From positions 1 to 15,381 of the forward strand of contig JBEKJU010000060.1 in the NCBI GenBank assembly GCA_050011095.1: a stretch of DNA of 15,381 bases, written 5' to 3'. A model generated the notes under the pieces. The model made no database searches, was not told the DNA's origin, and was given only the letters and a program-made list of their open reading frames with translations. The translations under genes and the position numbers were made by a program. The first letter of the stretch is position 1. Every line of letters starts with the position of its first letter. Of this stretch, positions 6,986 through 13,748 are shown piece after piece. This DNA is from JBEKJU01 sp050011095 (lineage in GTDB: Bacteria; Desulfobacterota; Syntrophorhabdia; Syntrophorhabdales; WCHB1-27).

Positions 6986-7676
6986 GCGCCCATCAGGATC
7001 CGGTGAGGCCGCCCTTCTGGCCATTTTCATGAAAGACGTGAGAAAATTTCCCATCCTCACCAGGGCGGAAGAAGCGGCGCTTATCGTGGATGCGGCGGCG
7101 GGCGACAAGGCCGCAGAGGACCGCCTCGTCGCGTCAAGCCTTCGCTTTGTGGTCAAGGTTGCCCTTGCGCACTGGGGGGCCGTGAAACATCACTATCCTT
7201 CGCTTTCGCCCATGGACCTCATCCAGGATGCGAGTATTGGCCTGCTACACGCGATAAGGAAGTGTGATCCTTCCTTCGAAACCCGGCTGCTCACCTATGC
7301 CGGTTACGCCATAGGGAAGGGCATCGCAAAAGCGATTGTCGACTGTCGGCGCCACCAGTGCGATTCCCTCGATGCGGAGATCCCCGGCCGCGACGATGAA
7401 ACCTTCCTCGACCGTCTCCCTTCTGATGACGAAAGCGCGGATGTGACAGCCTTTCACGCTGAGCTTCTTGACCTTCTGAAAAGGCTCAAGGCGCGAGAAA
7501 AGACGGTCATCGAGGAGCGTTTCCTGAAAGACAGGACGTTGAACGAGGTCGGTGTCATGCTCGGAGCGACGGCTGAAATTGTGCGGCGGATAGAGACGAA
7601 GGCTCTTTTCAGGCTGAGATGGGCAGTCGTGCACGAGGAACCATTTTTTGCCGGGGGGCGGGAGAAGACGGAATGA
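6957..7676 (+). CDS. phage-encoded sigma-70 family RNA polymerase sigma factor (239 aa)
   Basis: The protein shows region 1.2 ('LAIFMKDVRKFPILTRAEEA', 21-40), region 2 with the core-binding helix ('DRLVASSLRFVVKVAL', 55-70), 'MDLIQDASIGLLHAIRKCDP' (86-105) and the -10-reading part 'FETRLLTYAGYAIGKGIAKA' (107-126), and region 4 with a helix-turn-helix ('TLNEVGVMLGATAEIVRRIE', 194-213). Region 3 is nearly absent: only about 40 acidic residues link regions 2 and 4. In region 2.3-2.4 the usual 'F-S-T-Y-A-x-x-W-I-R' is changed to L-L-T-Y-A-G-Y-A-I, losing the tryptophan/arginine typical of strand opening, so promoter choice may differ. ATG 6957 follows GGGGGA. It sits first in a tight block with the 78-aa ORF, gemA and mor, so it probably directs phage transcription. 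Its target promoters cannot be named from sequence alone. Confidence 0.85.
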   Translation: MKKERQANNERPSGSGEAALLAIFMKDVRKFPILTRAEEAALIVDAAAGDKAAEDRLVASSLRFVVKVALAHWGAVKHHYPSLSPMDLIQDASIGLLHAIRKCDPSFETRLLTYAGYAIGKGIAKAIVDCRRHQCDSLDAEIPGRDDETFLDRLPSDDESADVTAFHAELLDLLKRLKAREKTVIEERFLKDRTLNEVGVMLGATAEIVRRIETKALFRLRWAVVHEEPFFAGGREKTE

Positions 7677-7909
7677 TAAGACACGATAAGGCAGGCAACG
7701 AAGCCATGATCGCGATCATGGACCGCATCACGATTCTTTTCAATAGACTTATCGCCCTGGAGGATAAGCTGAAACGCTATGGGACCGGAGATGGAGACGC
7801 CGGCCTCATTCCCGCCATGCTCGCCACGCAGCTCAAGGCGTTGCGGCTGGTCGCCGCTATTGAGAGGGAAATAGGCAAAGGCGAGGCGTTGCTCAAGGCG
7901 TTAGGATAG
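7673..7909 (+). CDS. small helical protein in the sigma-gemA operon (78 aa)
   Basis: Starts within the sigma-factor stop codon (ATGA, 7673-7676), a clear sign of coupled translation. The sequence is almost entirely helix-forming: 'IMDRITILFNRLIALEDKLK' has an L/I heptad feel, and 'LKALRLVAAIEREIGKGEAL' forms a second amphipathic helix. A two-helix hairpin or small dimer is likely. No enzyme motif, signal or membrane segment. Its position just after a sigma factor makes a regulatory partner (for example an anti-sigma-like or stabilising peptide) thinkable, but no sequence feature proves this. Cytoplasmic. No family recognised. Confidence 0.6.
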   Translation: MIRHDKAGNEAMIAIMDRITILFNRLIALEDKLKRYGTGDGDAGLIPAMLATQLKALRLVAAIEREIGKGEALLKALG

Positions 7910-7924
7910 CGAATAGGAGCAGAT

Positions 7925-8458
7925 ATGGATATCAACGAACAGACGACGCTTGACCGTCATCCCGCCGGCCCTCGGATAATAAAGACGATCCATACGGGAA
8001 AGGGCGTCCTCGGCCTCTCCCAGCCCGAATACAGGGACCTTCTAAGACAGCGATATGGCGTCTCCAGCTCCAAGGATCTGACGCGGAAGCAGGGAGACGA
8101 TCTCATAGAACACTTTCGTTTCATGGGCTTCGGAAAGCACAAGCAGAAATGGACATGCACGCTCTGCATGCCGAAGCATAGGGAGATACGGCCTATCCAG
8201 AAGGAGACGATATATCCCGCGAGCCTGGCGCAGCTCGGCGTAATCTGTGAGCTAAGGAAGGCCGTGAAGTGGAAGTCGGCGGACGGTTATTCCCGCTGGT
8301 TGTTCAAGTATCTCGGCCTGACAGAGGTGAGATGGAGTCCCGAGGCCACGGCCGTGATCGTGGCGTTGAAAGGGGTTCTGAGGAGTCAAAAGCAGTGCTG
8401 CGATTGCCCGCACAAGTTTCAAATTCATGGAGATGAGAATGACGGAACAAAAACATAG
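7925..8458 (+). CDS. gemA: GemA-type protein, Mu-like phage regulator (177 aa, DUF1018)
   Basis: GemA of phage Mu alters host gene expression and DNA supercoiling and lies directly before mor. This protein has the family's start of domain 'KTIHTGKGVLGLSQPEYRDL' (20-39), 'YGVSSSKDLTRKQGDDLIEH' (44-63), and 'YSRWLFKYLGLTEVRWSPEA' (122-141). Two cysteine pairs, C78-x2-C81 and C158-x2-C161, with nearby histidines H85 and H163, could bind zinc. The ribosome site AGGAG is well placed (7914-7918). It ends 20 bases inside the mor gene. The family call is strong from motif and from the gemA-mor order. Detailed function in this phage is inferred from Mu. Confidence 0.85.
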   Translation: MDINEQTTLDRHPAGPRIIKTIHTGKGVLGLSQPEYRDLLRQRYGVSSSKDLTRKQGDDLIEHFRFMGFGKHKQKWTCTLCMPKHREIRPIQKETIYPASLAQLGVICELRKAVKWKSADGYSRWLFKYLGLTEVRWSPEATAVIVALKGVLRSQKQCCDCPHKFQIHGDENDGTKT

Positions 8459-8735
8459 TAAGGTCGGCGAGGAAGTAACTTTTGAGGACCTTCATCCGGT
8501 TTATCGCAAAATAGCCAAGGTTATTGGTGTCAGCGATGCGCTCATTCTCGGCCGTGAATTCGGTGGTCAAAGCATTTATTTTCCCAAGGTCCACGCGGCT
8601 ATCCTCCTCAAGGCCCGACATCAGATGATTGCCGGGGAGTTCAATGGCCATAATTACAGCGATCCTGCGCGGAAATATGACCTTACCGAGGCGTGGATAC
8701 GGCAGCTTATTAAGCGTAACAGGAAGGCAAAATGA
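8439..8735 (+). CDS. mor: Mor-family transcription activator of Mu-like phage (98 aa)
   Basis: Mor activates the middle promoter of Mu, which drives the late activator. This protein has the family pattern: an acidic helical N-terminus, 'IAKVIGVSDALILGREFGGQ' then 'SIYFPK' (the G-G-x-x-I-Y-x-P-K strand), and a C-terminal helix-turn-helix with 'IAGEFNGHNYSDPARKYDLT' and 'AWIRQLIKRNRKAK'. I chose ATG 8439 because GGAG lies 6 bases before it. ATG 8427 is also in frame and adds MEMR. The gene overlaps gemA by 20 bases, so the two are coupled. No separate C-type late activator is seen, so this protein or the sigma factor may control late genes directly. Confidence 0.85.
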   Translation: MTEQKHSKVGEEVTFEDLHPVYRKIAKVIGVSDALILGREFGGQSIYFPKVHAAILLKARHQMIAGEFNGHNYSDPARKYDLTEAWIRQLIKRNRKAK

Positions 8736-8800
8736 GCCGGAAAAGGCAGATGTTCCGCTTCGCGACGCCCGAGCAGATTACCATGATTGAGCGATCATAG
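8732..8800 (+). CDS. tiny coupled ORF after mor (22 aa), possibly a remnant
   Basis: Begins in an ATGA overlap with the mor stop and reads MSRKRQMFRFATPEQITMIE then R-S before TAG 8798-8800. The start looks like a genuine gene start and 'T-P-E-Q-I' is typical coding language, yet it is only 22 codons, so it may be the first piece of a gene lost in the deletion that removed the lysis, terminase and portal region. Its TAG overlaps the ribosome site of the next gene. Confidence 0.35.
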   Translation: MSRKRQMFRFATPEQITMIERS

Positions 8801-8813
8801 GGAGGGGATTCAC

Positions 8814-9002
8814 ATGGGGAAAAAAGCGAGAAATAGACGGCAGGTCGTATACGACGGAAAGGAGCCGATAGCCGCGCGCGAGCGGGCAAAATTGGCCATC
8901 GAGCCCGGCCGTTTTGGGTCCCAAGGGAATATACCGCTGCGAGGCGGACGCCCTAAAAAAGCCGCTTGCGCGGCGACGAAAAAAGGAGGAGAACATGGAT
9001 GA
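8814..9002 (+). CDS. small basic phage protein before the capsid (62 aa)
   Basis: ATG 8814 follows GGGAGGGG by 6 bases and is the clear start. The product is strongly basic (MGKKARNRRQVVYDGKEPIA… and 'RPKKAACAATKKGG' near the end) and glycine-rich with no hydrophobic core, so it is probably disordered or nucleic-acid binding. Its last codons contain the excellent ribosome site (AAAGGAGG) for the capsid gene and overlap that gene's start by 8 bases, so it belongs to the same transcript. No family recognised. It could also be a remnant of a protease/scaffold gene that normally precedes the capsid. Confidence 0.5.
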   Translation: MGKKARNRRQVVYDGKEPIAARERAKLAIEPGRFGSQGNIPLRGGRPKKAACAATKKGGEHG

Positions 9003-10230
9003 GTATGGCGGATATCAATTGAAAAAGACGGTGGACGAAGTAATAGCCGCCTCGAACCGGCAGACGCTGCGGGGCGAATTATCGGCAAGCGGCCTCTCGG
9101 AGATTTCTCAGCGGCAGGTAGAACGGCGTCTTATGACAGCATTTGCGGGGAAAGTAATTACGGCGGAGGAGGTCAGAGAACAGATCGTCGCTGAAAAGAG
9201 CTATCTCTCTGGCCTGGCAGGTGGCTCCAGCGGCCGCGTTTCCATCACGAGCGAAGAGCCGGAACGTGTGCAGGCCGCCTTTGACAAGCTCTTTGGCGTG
9301 GAGGTAGATGATAAATTCAGGCAGGTTCAGCCCTTTTCATCCCTGAGAGCAGCTTATACAAGGTTCACGGGCGACGAGGAAATGAGGGGCATGCCGACCC
9401 CGGAGGCTGTCAAATTCGGGGAATCCTTCATGCAGTGGATGAGGCTGCCCGCCGCGTACAGCACTGCCTCATTCACTTATGCCCTCGGAAATACCATGTA
9501 TAGACGGCTCGTGCAGGAATATAAAGCGGTCGATTACGGCGAGCAATATCTCATAAGCTATGAACGGAATGCGCCCGATTTTAGGCCGCAAAACTCCATT
9601 CTCCTTGGCTATTTCTCGGACCTGCCCGATGTCAATCCCGAGCTTCTCGACTACAACGAAATCGGCATGATTGACGATGCCGAGGTCAGTTACTTTCTCA
9701 ACCAAAAAGGTACCATCCTCACCATCATGAGAAAAACGCTGATAAATGATGATATCAAGACGATTGAGACCATGGTGAAAAGGCTCGGAAGAGCGGCAAA
9801 AAGGACCTTTGCGCGCCGAGGCTGGAATCTTCTTATCAACAACGCCACGTATCAGCCGGACGCATACCCTGTTTTCTGCTCCCAGCACGGCAATCTGGGT
9901 AGCATCACGCTCACGAACGATGCCACGGGGATCGGGTCGCTTACCGCAGCCAAGACCGCCCTGTATAGCCAGACGGAAAAGGATTCAGGAGAAACTCTTG
10001 CGTTCAATTCCGTATATGAGGCCGTCCCCAGGGCCTTGTTAGAGATAGCTCTTGCCCTTAACCAGCCCTGGCCGATGGGCGGGATATTCAACCCTCATGC
10101 CGGCACGTTCGGCATGCATAACGAAAGGATCATTACCGTGGCGCTCTTTACCGACCCGTATGACTGGTACCTGATCGGCGATAGGAATGACGTGGAATTG
10201 CTCGAAGTAGGGCTGTTATCCGACTTGTAA
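8995..10230 (+). pseudogene. major capsid protein (Mu gpT-type role), cut by RIT element
   Basis: Encodes 411 residues. ATG 8995 follows AAAGGAGG. Residues 1-95 are helical and resemble a scaffold segment ('SASGLSEISQRQVERRLMTA', then 'EQIVAEKSYLSGL'). The rest is a capsid fold typical of Mu-like and related phages: 'YTRFTGDEEMRG', 'ASFTYALGNTMYRRLVQEYK' (a conserved T-x-x-L-G-N-T-M-x-R motif), 'EVSYFLNQKGTILTIMRKTL', 'GRAAKRTFARRGWNLLINNA' and 'FTDPYDWYLIGDRNDVELLE'. It should continue '-G-(F/Y)-L-x-G-x-x-E-P-E-L'. Instead, after codon GGG at 10210-10212 the frame reads L-L-S-D-L-stop inside a 32-base palindrome at the RIT junction. The missing C-terminus lies at 13749-13911. Rejoined length would be about 459 aa. 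Confidence 0.85.
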
Positions 10231-10241
10231 GATAACAGCCC
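10210..10241. repeat. 32-base palindrome at left RIT junction
   Basis: GGGCTGTTATC (10210-10220) and its exact reverse complement (10231-10241) flank a 10-base centre that holds the in-frame TAA ending the capsid frame. The last CCC is also the first CCC of the left terminal repeat. 26 bases (10213-10238) have no counterpart at the right end and belong neither to the expected capsid sequence nor to the symmetric element. Confidence 0.75.
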
Positions 10242-10264
10242 GTATTCCATTTGCTACGTTATCC
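10239..10264 (+). repeat. left terminal inverted repeat of RIT
   Basis: CCCGTATTCCA-T-TTG-C-TAC-G-TTATCC. It differs from the reverse complement of the right end at the three single positions set off by dashes. Confidence 0.85.
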
Positions 10265-10312
10265 TCCTTAAATCGTTAGAAGTATTGAAAATCAGAGGTA
10301 ACAGCAATTGTT

Positions 10313-10330
10313 TCCTCGGATAATTCTTGG
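10313..10330 (+). repeat. left subterminal inverted repeat of RIT
   Basis: TCCTCGGATAATTCTTGG. Its reverse complement matches 13657-13674 at 17 of 18 bases. Likely a recombinase arm-binding site. Confidence 0.75.
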
Positions 10331-10340
10331 TATTACCAGG

Positions 10341-10399
10341 CATAATACGGTTGACGCTGTGACAAACCAAATCTCACATGAAGGGAGAACCGTATTATG
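10341..10399 (+). promoter_or_regulatory. 12-bp inverted repeat spanning ritA leader and start codon
   Basis: CATAATACGGTT (10341-10352) is repeated inverted and perfect at 10388-10399, where it ends exactly on the ritA ATG (10397-10399). The ribosome site AAGGGAG (10381-10387) lies in the loop. A TTGACG box at 10351-10356 could be a -35 element, but the -10 is weak. The half-site CCGTATT also begins the terminal repeats, so recombinase binding here could repress the operon, or an mRNA hairpin could hide the start. Confidence 0.6.
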
Positions 10400-11638
10400 G
10401 ACAAGATCAGCTATTGGAGGAGTTTGAAAAGTAGTTTTCTCGATTTCCTTACTGAAAAAGGCTATACGCCTGAAGCGGTTAAGCATTACCGGTGCGTAAT
10501 TGACCTGCTTGTGCGGTATGCAAACGCGACCAAGAGTGAAACGTACGCCACAGAAATAGGCGCCGGGTTTCTTGAATCGGAAGAACGCCTGATGTATTTA
10601 CGGGATACAAGTTATCGCTTTCAGCGCACCGCAATTCGCCGCTTGGAAGAATATATCGACGGGAAGAAGTTTTCGTACACATATCTGCGGGTAAATTATG
10701 AATGCCCGAAGCCGTTCAAAGATGTATACGACAAATATCTCGCAACGCTTCAACGAGAAGGGCTGAAATATAATACGATCAAGCAACACCGTGTCTTATT
10801 AGTAAAGCTCTTTCAGGATTTCATGAGCAATGGAATCGACTCTTGGGACACTGTTGACGCCAAATCGTTGGTCGGGACATTCTCTCGGTCCACAAACAAG
10901 AGGCTGTTTGCGACCTATACGAAAAGGTTCTTCAAGTATTTGGTAAATGAAAGGATTATCAGATACAACTATTCCGGCATTATCCCCAAGATTCAGTATT
11001 GGAAACGCATACCGTCGGTTTACAGCGATGGGGAGATTGGGGAAATATTGGACAGCGTGAACCGCTCAACCGTAGCAGGAAAACGTGACTATGCCATCCT
11101 TCTGTTAGCCGCCAGATTGGGACTTCGCTCTTGTGACATAAGGTTTCTTTGCTTTGAAAATGTCAACTTTGAGAAGAAGTTGATTGAATTCGCTCAGTAC
11201 AAAACGGGAGTCCCGCAACGTCTTACACTTTTGCCGGAGATAGCGGAGGCGTTACGCGACTATATCGACAATGCGCGGGGAGATTCCAAAGAACCATATA
11301 TATTCCTGACTTGCCGGAAAAGTATGCAATCGCCGATAAATCGGGGTACAGTCAGTCATGTCGCCGCGAAATATTTCCGCGAATCCGGAATTCAGTTCGG
11401 TGACAAGCATCATAGCGCTCATGCGCTGCGAATGTCGCTCGCAAGCACGTTAGTCGCGGAAAATGTTCCCTACAACGCCGTAAGAACCATACTCGGACAC
11501 GAAGACCCTGACGCTATCACGCATTATGTAAAATGTGACGTGGCAAACCTGCGTTCTTGCGCTCTTGACGTACCCGCGCCAAGCGGTTCTTTTGCGGAAT
11601 ATCTCAACGTCGAAAAGGAGGATCTCGCTTATGCTTAA
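10397..11638 (+). CDS. ritA: tyrosine recombinase RitA, first of the trio (413 aa)
   Basis: Site-specific tyrosine recombinase that presumably cuts and rejoins the RIT ends together with its two partners. An N-terminal SAM-like core-binding domain occupies about 105-195 (after an extra N-terminal helical part), then the catalytic domain 205-385. Catalytic residues visible: R244 (LGLRSCDI), K269, H342-x-x-R345 (HALR), H368 (ILGHED) and nucleophile Y377 (THYVK). All are present, so it looks active. The start ATG 10397 has AAGGGAG about 9 bases upstream and is embedded in a 12-bp inverted repeat. The stop overlaps ritB's ATG by 8 bases. Codon use is AT-richer than in the surrounding phage genes, which fits separate origin. 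Cytoplasmic, DNA-bound. Confidence 0.9.
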   Translation: MDKISYWRSLKSSFLDFLTEKGYTPEAVKHYRCVIDLLVRYANATKSETYATEIGAGFLESEERLMYLRDTSYRFQRTAIRRLEEYIDGKKFSYTYLRVNYECPKPFKDVYDKYLATLQREGLKYNTIKQHRVLLVKLFQDFMSNGIDSWDTVDAKSLVGTFSRSTNKRLFATYTKRFFKYLVNERIIRYNYSGIIPKIQYWKRIPSVYSDGEIGEILDSVNRSTVAGKRDYAILLLAARLGLRSCDIRFLCFENVNFEKKLIEFAQYKTGVPQRLTLLPEIAEALRDYIDNARGDSKEPYIFLTCRKSMQSPINRGTVSHVAAKYFRESGIQFGDKHHSAHALRMSLASTLVAENVPYNAVRTILGHEDPDAITHYVKCDVANLRSCALDVPAPSGSFAEYLNVEKEDLAYA

Positions 11639-12608
11639 TCCTTACAAGAGCGTATTTGCCGCTGAAATGTACGACTATTTACAATTACTGGACGAAGCAG
11701 GAAAGTCGCTTGCTCAATACCAAGTCACATTCAAAAGCTTCGATGCTTACCTGGTAAAAACCGGCATTCAGGAAAAAGCACTGAGCGAGCAACTTATCGC
11801 TGAGTGGTTAAGGAGCCTGAAATGCAAACCACGAACAAAAAACGGGCGGATAGGAAATCTGCGTCAATTCGCGCGTTATCTGACTGCGCTTGAAATCCCG
11901 GCTTATGAGCCTGAGTTTCTACGCGCCAACTGGGACTTCGTCGCTTACACCTTTACAGACGAAGAATTTGTTGCAATTATCAGGGCCGCGGACGGCTTTG
12001 CCGCAATCATGAGCAGGAGAAATTCGAGTTCGTACGTGTTCCCCGTGCTGCTAAGAATACTCTATGGCTGCGGTCTGAGAATCGGCGAGGCGCTGGAGCT
12101 TCGGTGGCCCGACGTAATCTTTGACAGCGAAATCATCATCATTCGCAAAGCCAAAAACCGTAAGCAACGCCTTGTTCCGATGAGCAGTTCGCTTGCCGAT
12201 GTGTTAAAACTGTATCACAAGAGACAGCTCGCGACCAATCCAAATGCCGAATTGCTATTTGAAAGCAACCAAAATCACGGCAAGCCGTATCTGGACTGGA
12301 CGTTCAGAAATTGGTTTCTGAAGATTTTGGAACACGCGGCTATAACCAACCATCGCAAAGAACCATTTGCGCGCGCCATTTCACCGCATATGCTCAGACA
12401 TTATTTTACATTCAAATCGTTTTTGAAGTCAGAGGCGGAAGGGCGCAGTCTGGAAGAAACCGCTCCATTTCTTGCGGCGTATCTTGGTCATGAATCGTTG
12501 TTGGGGACGGAGAAATACCTCACAACCGACTATACTGTGTACGAAAGTTCGCAAAAACGAATGAATGAGAGTATTGGCGGTTTATTCCCGGAGGTGGCAT
12601 TCGAATGA
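11631..12608 (+). CDS. ritB: tyrosine recombinase RitB, second of the trio (325 aa)
   Basis: Second recombinase. I chose ATG 11631, which has AAGGAGG 9 bases upstream and overlaps the ritA stop (ATGCTTAA). The longer frame upstream runs antisense-like through ritA and is not real. N-terminal core-binding domain at about 10-100 ('LAQYQVTFKSFDAYL', 'GRIGNLRQFARYL'), catalytic domain 105-310 with R150 (GCGLRIGEAL), K175, H253-x-x-R256 in 'SPHMLRHYF', H287 (YLGHES) and Y296. The helix after HxxR carries a small insertion ('KSEAEGRSLEETAPF'), which lengthens the gap to the second histidine compared with XerC/D. All catalytic residues are kept. It is translated as part of one operon with ritA and ritC, and overlaps ritC by four bases. 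Confidence 0.9.
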   Translation: MLNPYKSVFAAEMYDYLQLLDEAGKSLAQYQVTFKSFDAYLVKTGIQEKALSEQLIAEWLRSLKCKPRTKNGRIGNLRQFARYLTALEIPAYEPEFLRANWDFVAYTFTDEEFVAIIRAADGFAAIMSRRNSSSYVFPVLLRILYGCGLRIGEALELRWPDVIFDSEIIIIRKAKNRKQRLVPMSSSLADVLKLYHKRQLATNPNAELLFESNQNHGKPYLDWTFRNWFLKILEHAAITNHRKEPFARAISPHMLRHYFTFKSFLKSEAEGRSLEETAPFLAAYLGHESLLGTEKYLTTDYTVYESSQKRMNESIGGLFPEVAFE

Positions 12609-13648
12609 AAAGCAGATCAAATGAAGTGGTTGCGTTGCTGGCGGAGTTCTTTACCGAATATTTACCCAACACCAAAGGGTTGAGCGCAAATACGATTAAG
12701 GCGTATCAGTATGCGTTTCAACTGCTGTTCGGCTTTCTCGACGAAGAAAAGAAAATTCCGCCGGATAAGGTTATGTTTCTGACTCTCTCAAACGGTATGA
12801 TCGATGAGTTCCTTACGCATCTTGAAACCAAGAGGGGATGCTCGGTTAAGACGCGCAACATCCGCCGCGCCGCGATTATTACGTTCGCAAAATACGCCGC
12901 GAAAAAAGCCTTTTCGGATTCGCTGCCGTTCTACTCCGAAATCATTGGCTCTGACAAAAAGAAAGAACCGAAGAGCTCAATAATCAGGTACTTTACCAGA
13001 GAGGAAATCCCATTGCTTCTCGCCTTGCCTGACACATCAAGATCGATTGGGCAGCGTGACGTAACTATGTTGGGGTTGCTGTACGCTACAGGAGCACGGG
13101 CGCAGGAACTGTGCGACATCACGCTTATGGACATTACGCTTGCAACGGCAGCGTCCCCTACAAAAATACGGCTGAAGGGAAAAGGCAACAAGTCCCGAGT
13201 TGTGACGATTCCCGATTCTTGCACCGCTATACTGAAAGGCTATTTGCGGAGCAGAGATCTTGACGTTAAAGATAAGCCAACTTTTGAGCGCCACCTGTTC
13301 TCAAGTCAGACGAACGAGCATATGTCAATCGCCTGCGTTGAGGAAATTGTCGCCAAATATGTTGCCCATGCAAAAGAGCGTCACGCTGACCATTTCAGGC
13401 AAAACAGGTATACGCCGCACTCGTTCAGGCATTCGATCGCTGTCCATATGCTTGAAGCGGGTGAGTCCTTGGTGGCAATCAAAGCATTTTTGGGGCATTC
13501 GTCTATAGTGACAACCACAGTCTATGCGAAAGTTACACCAGAGTTGGCGAACAAATACCTCGATGAGCGTGGCAAACCGCTGGAAAGTGCAACTATACAA
13601 GCGGTGCCTCAGTCACTCCCGGAGGCGTTGCCGTTCCTGTATAGGTAA
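12605..13648 (+). CDS. ritC: tyrosine recombinase RitC, third of the trio (347 aa)
   Basis: Third recombinase, the most XerC/D-like. It starts in an ATGA overlap with ritB. GGAGG at 12590-12594 is 10 bases upstream. N-terminal domain at about 5-105 ('LSANTIKAYQYAFQLLFGFL'), catalytic domain 125-325 with R165 (ATGARAQEL), K193 in 'RLKGKGNKSRVVTIP', H272-x-x-R275 (TPHSFRHS), H298 (FLGHSS) and Y307 (TTTVYAKV). Complete and apparently active. A 28-residue proline/serine-rich tail follows the last helix. A strong terminator begins 17 bases after the stop codon. In RIT elements all three enzymes are conserved together, which suggests a mixed recombination complex, though the division of work is not known from sequence. 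Confidence 0.92.
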   Translation: MKSRSNEVVALLAEFFTEYLPNTKGLSANTIKAYQYAFQLLFGFLDEEKKIPPDKVMFLTLSNGMIDEFLTHLETKRGCSVKTRNIRRAAIITFAKYAAKKAFSDSLPFYSEIIGSDKKKEPKSSIIRYFTREEIPLLLALPDTSRSIGQRDVTMLGLLYATGARAQELCDITLMDITLATAASPTKIRLKGKGNKSRVVTIPDSCTAILKGYLRSRDLDVKDKPTFERHLFSSQTNEHMSIACVEEIVAKYVAHAKERHADHFRQNRYTPHSFRHSIAVHMLEAGESLVAIKAFLGHSSIVTTTVYAKVTPELANKYLDERGKPLESATIQAVPQSLPEALPFLYR

Positions 13649-13656
13649 CTGACACG

Positions 13657-13674
13657 CCAACAATTATCCGAGGA
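13657..13674 (-). repeat. right subterminal inverted repeat of RIT
   Basis: CCAACAATTATCCGAGGA, partner of 10313-10330 (17 of 18). It overlaps the 5' arm of the terminator hairpin, so one sequence serves both uses. Confidence 0.75.
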
Positions 13675-13700
13675 GTCTATCGCAGACTCCTCGGATTTTT
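13666..13700 (+). terminator. rho-independent terminator of the rit operon
   Basis: A perfect 13-bp stem ATCCGAGGAGTCT / AGACTCCTCGGAT with a 5-base loop (ATCGC), followed by a T5 run (13696-13700). It lies 17 bases after ritC and would stop rit transcripts before they enter the capsid remnant. Confidence 0.88.
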
Positions 13701-13722
13701 GTATGTTTCTGAGAGCAAGGAA

Positions 13723-13748
13723 GGATAATGTATCAAGTGGAATACGGG
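13723..13748 (-). repeat. right terminal inverted repeat of RIT
   Basis: Reverse complement reads CCCGTATTCCA-C-TTG-A-TAC-A-TTATCC, three mismatches to the left end over 26 bases. Base 13749 starts the capsid codon TAC. Confidence 0.85.

Larger units (their letters stand above)
10239..13748 (+). mobile_element. RIT (recombinase-in-trio) element, complete
   Basis: 3510 bp holding three overlapping tyrosine recombinase genes in one direction and nothing else, the defining layout of RIT elements. Ends: 26-bp terminal inverted repeats (10239-10264 and 13723-13748, 23 of 26 matching) and 18-bp subterminal inverted repeats (10313-10330 and 13657-13674, 17 of 18). The outer edge of each subterminal repeat is 74 bases from its terminus on both sides. 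The element interrupts the capsid gene. Removing it together with the 26-base extra at the left restores the capsid frame. Only GGG is shared by both flanks, so any target duplication is 3 bp or less. Confidence 0.88.

Noticed and set aside
11535..11630. longer RitB start
   Set aside because: It would overlap ritA by over 100 bases. ATG 11631 has AAGGAGG and matches the usual recombinase N-terminus.
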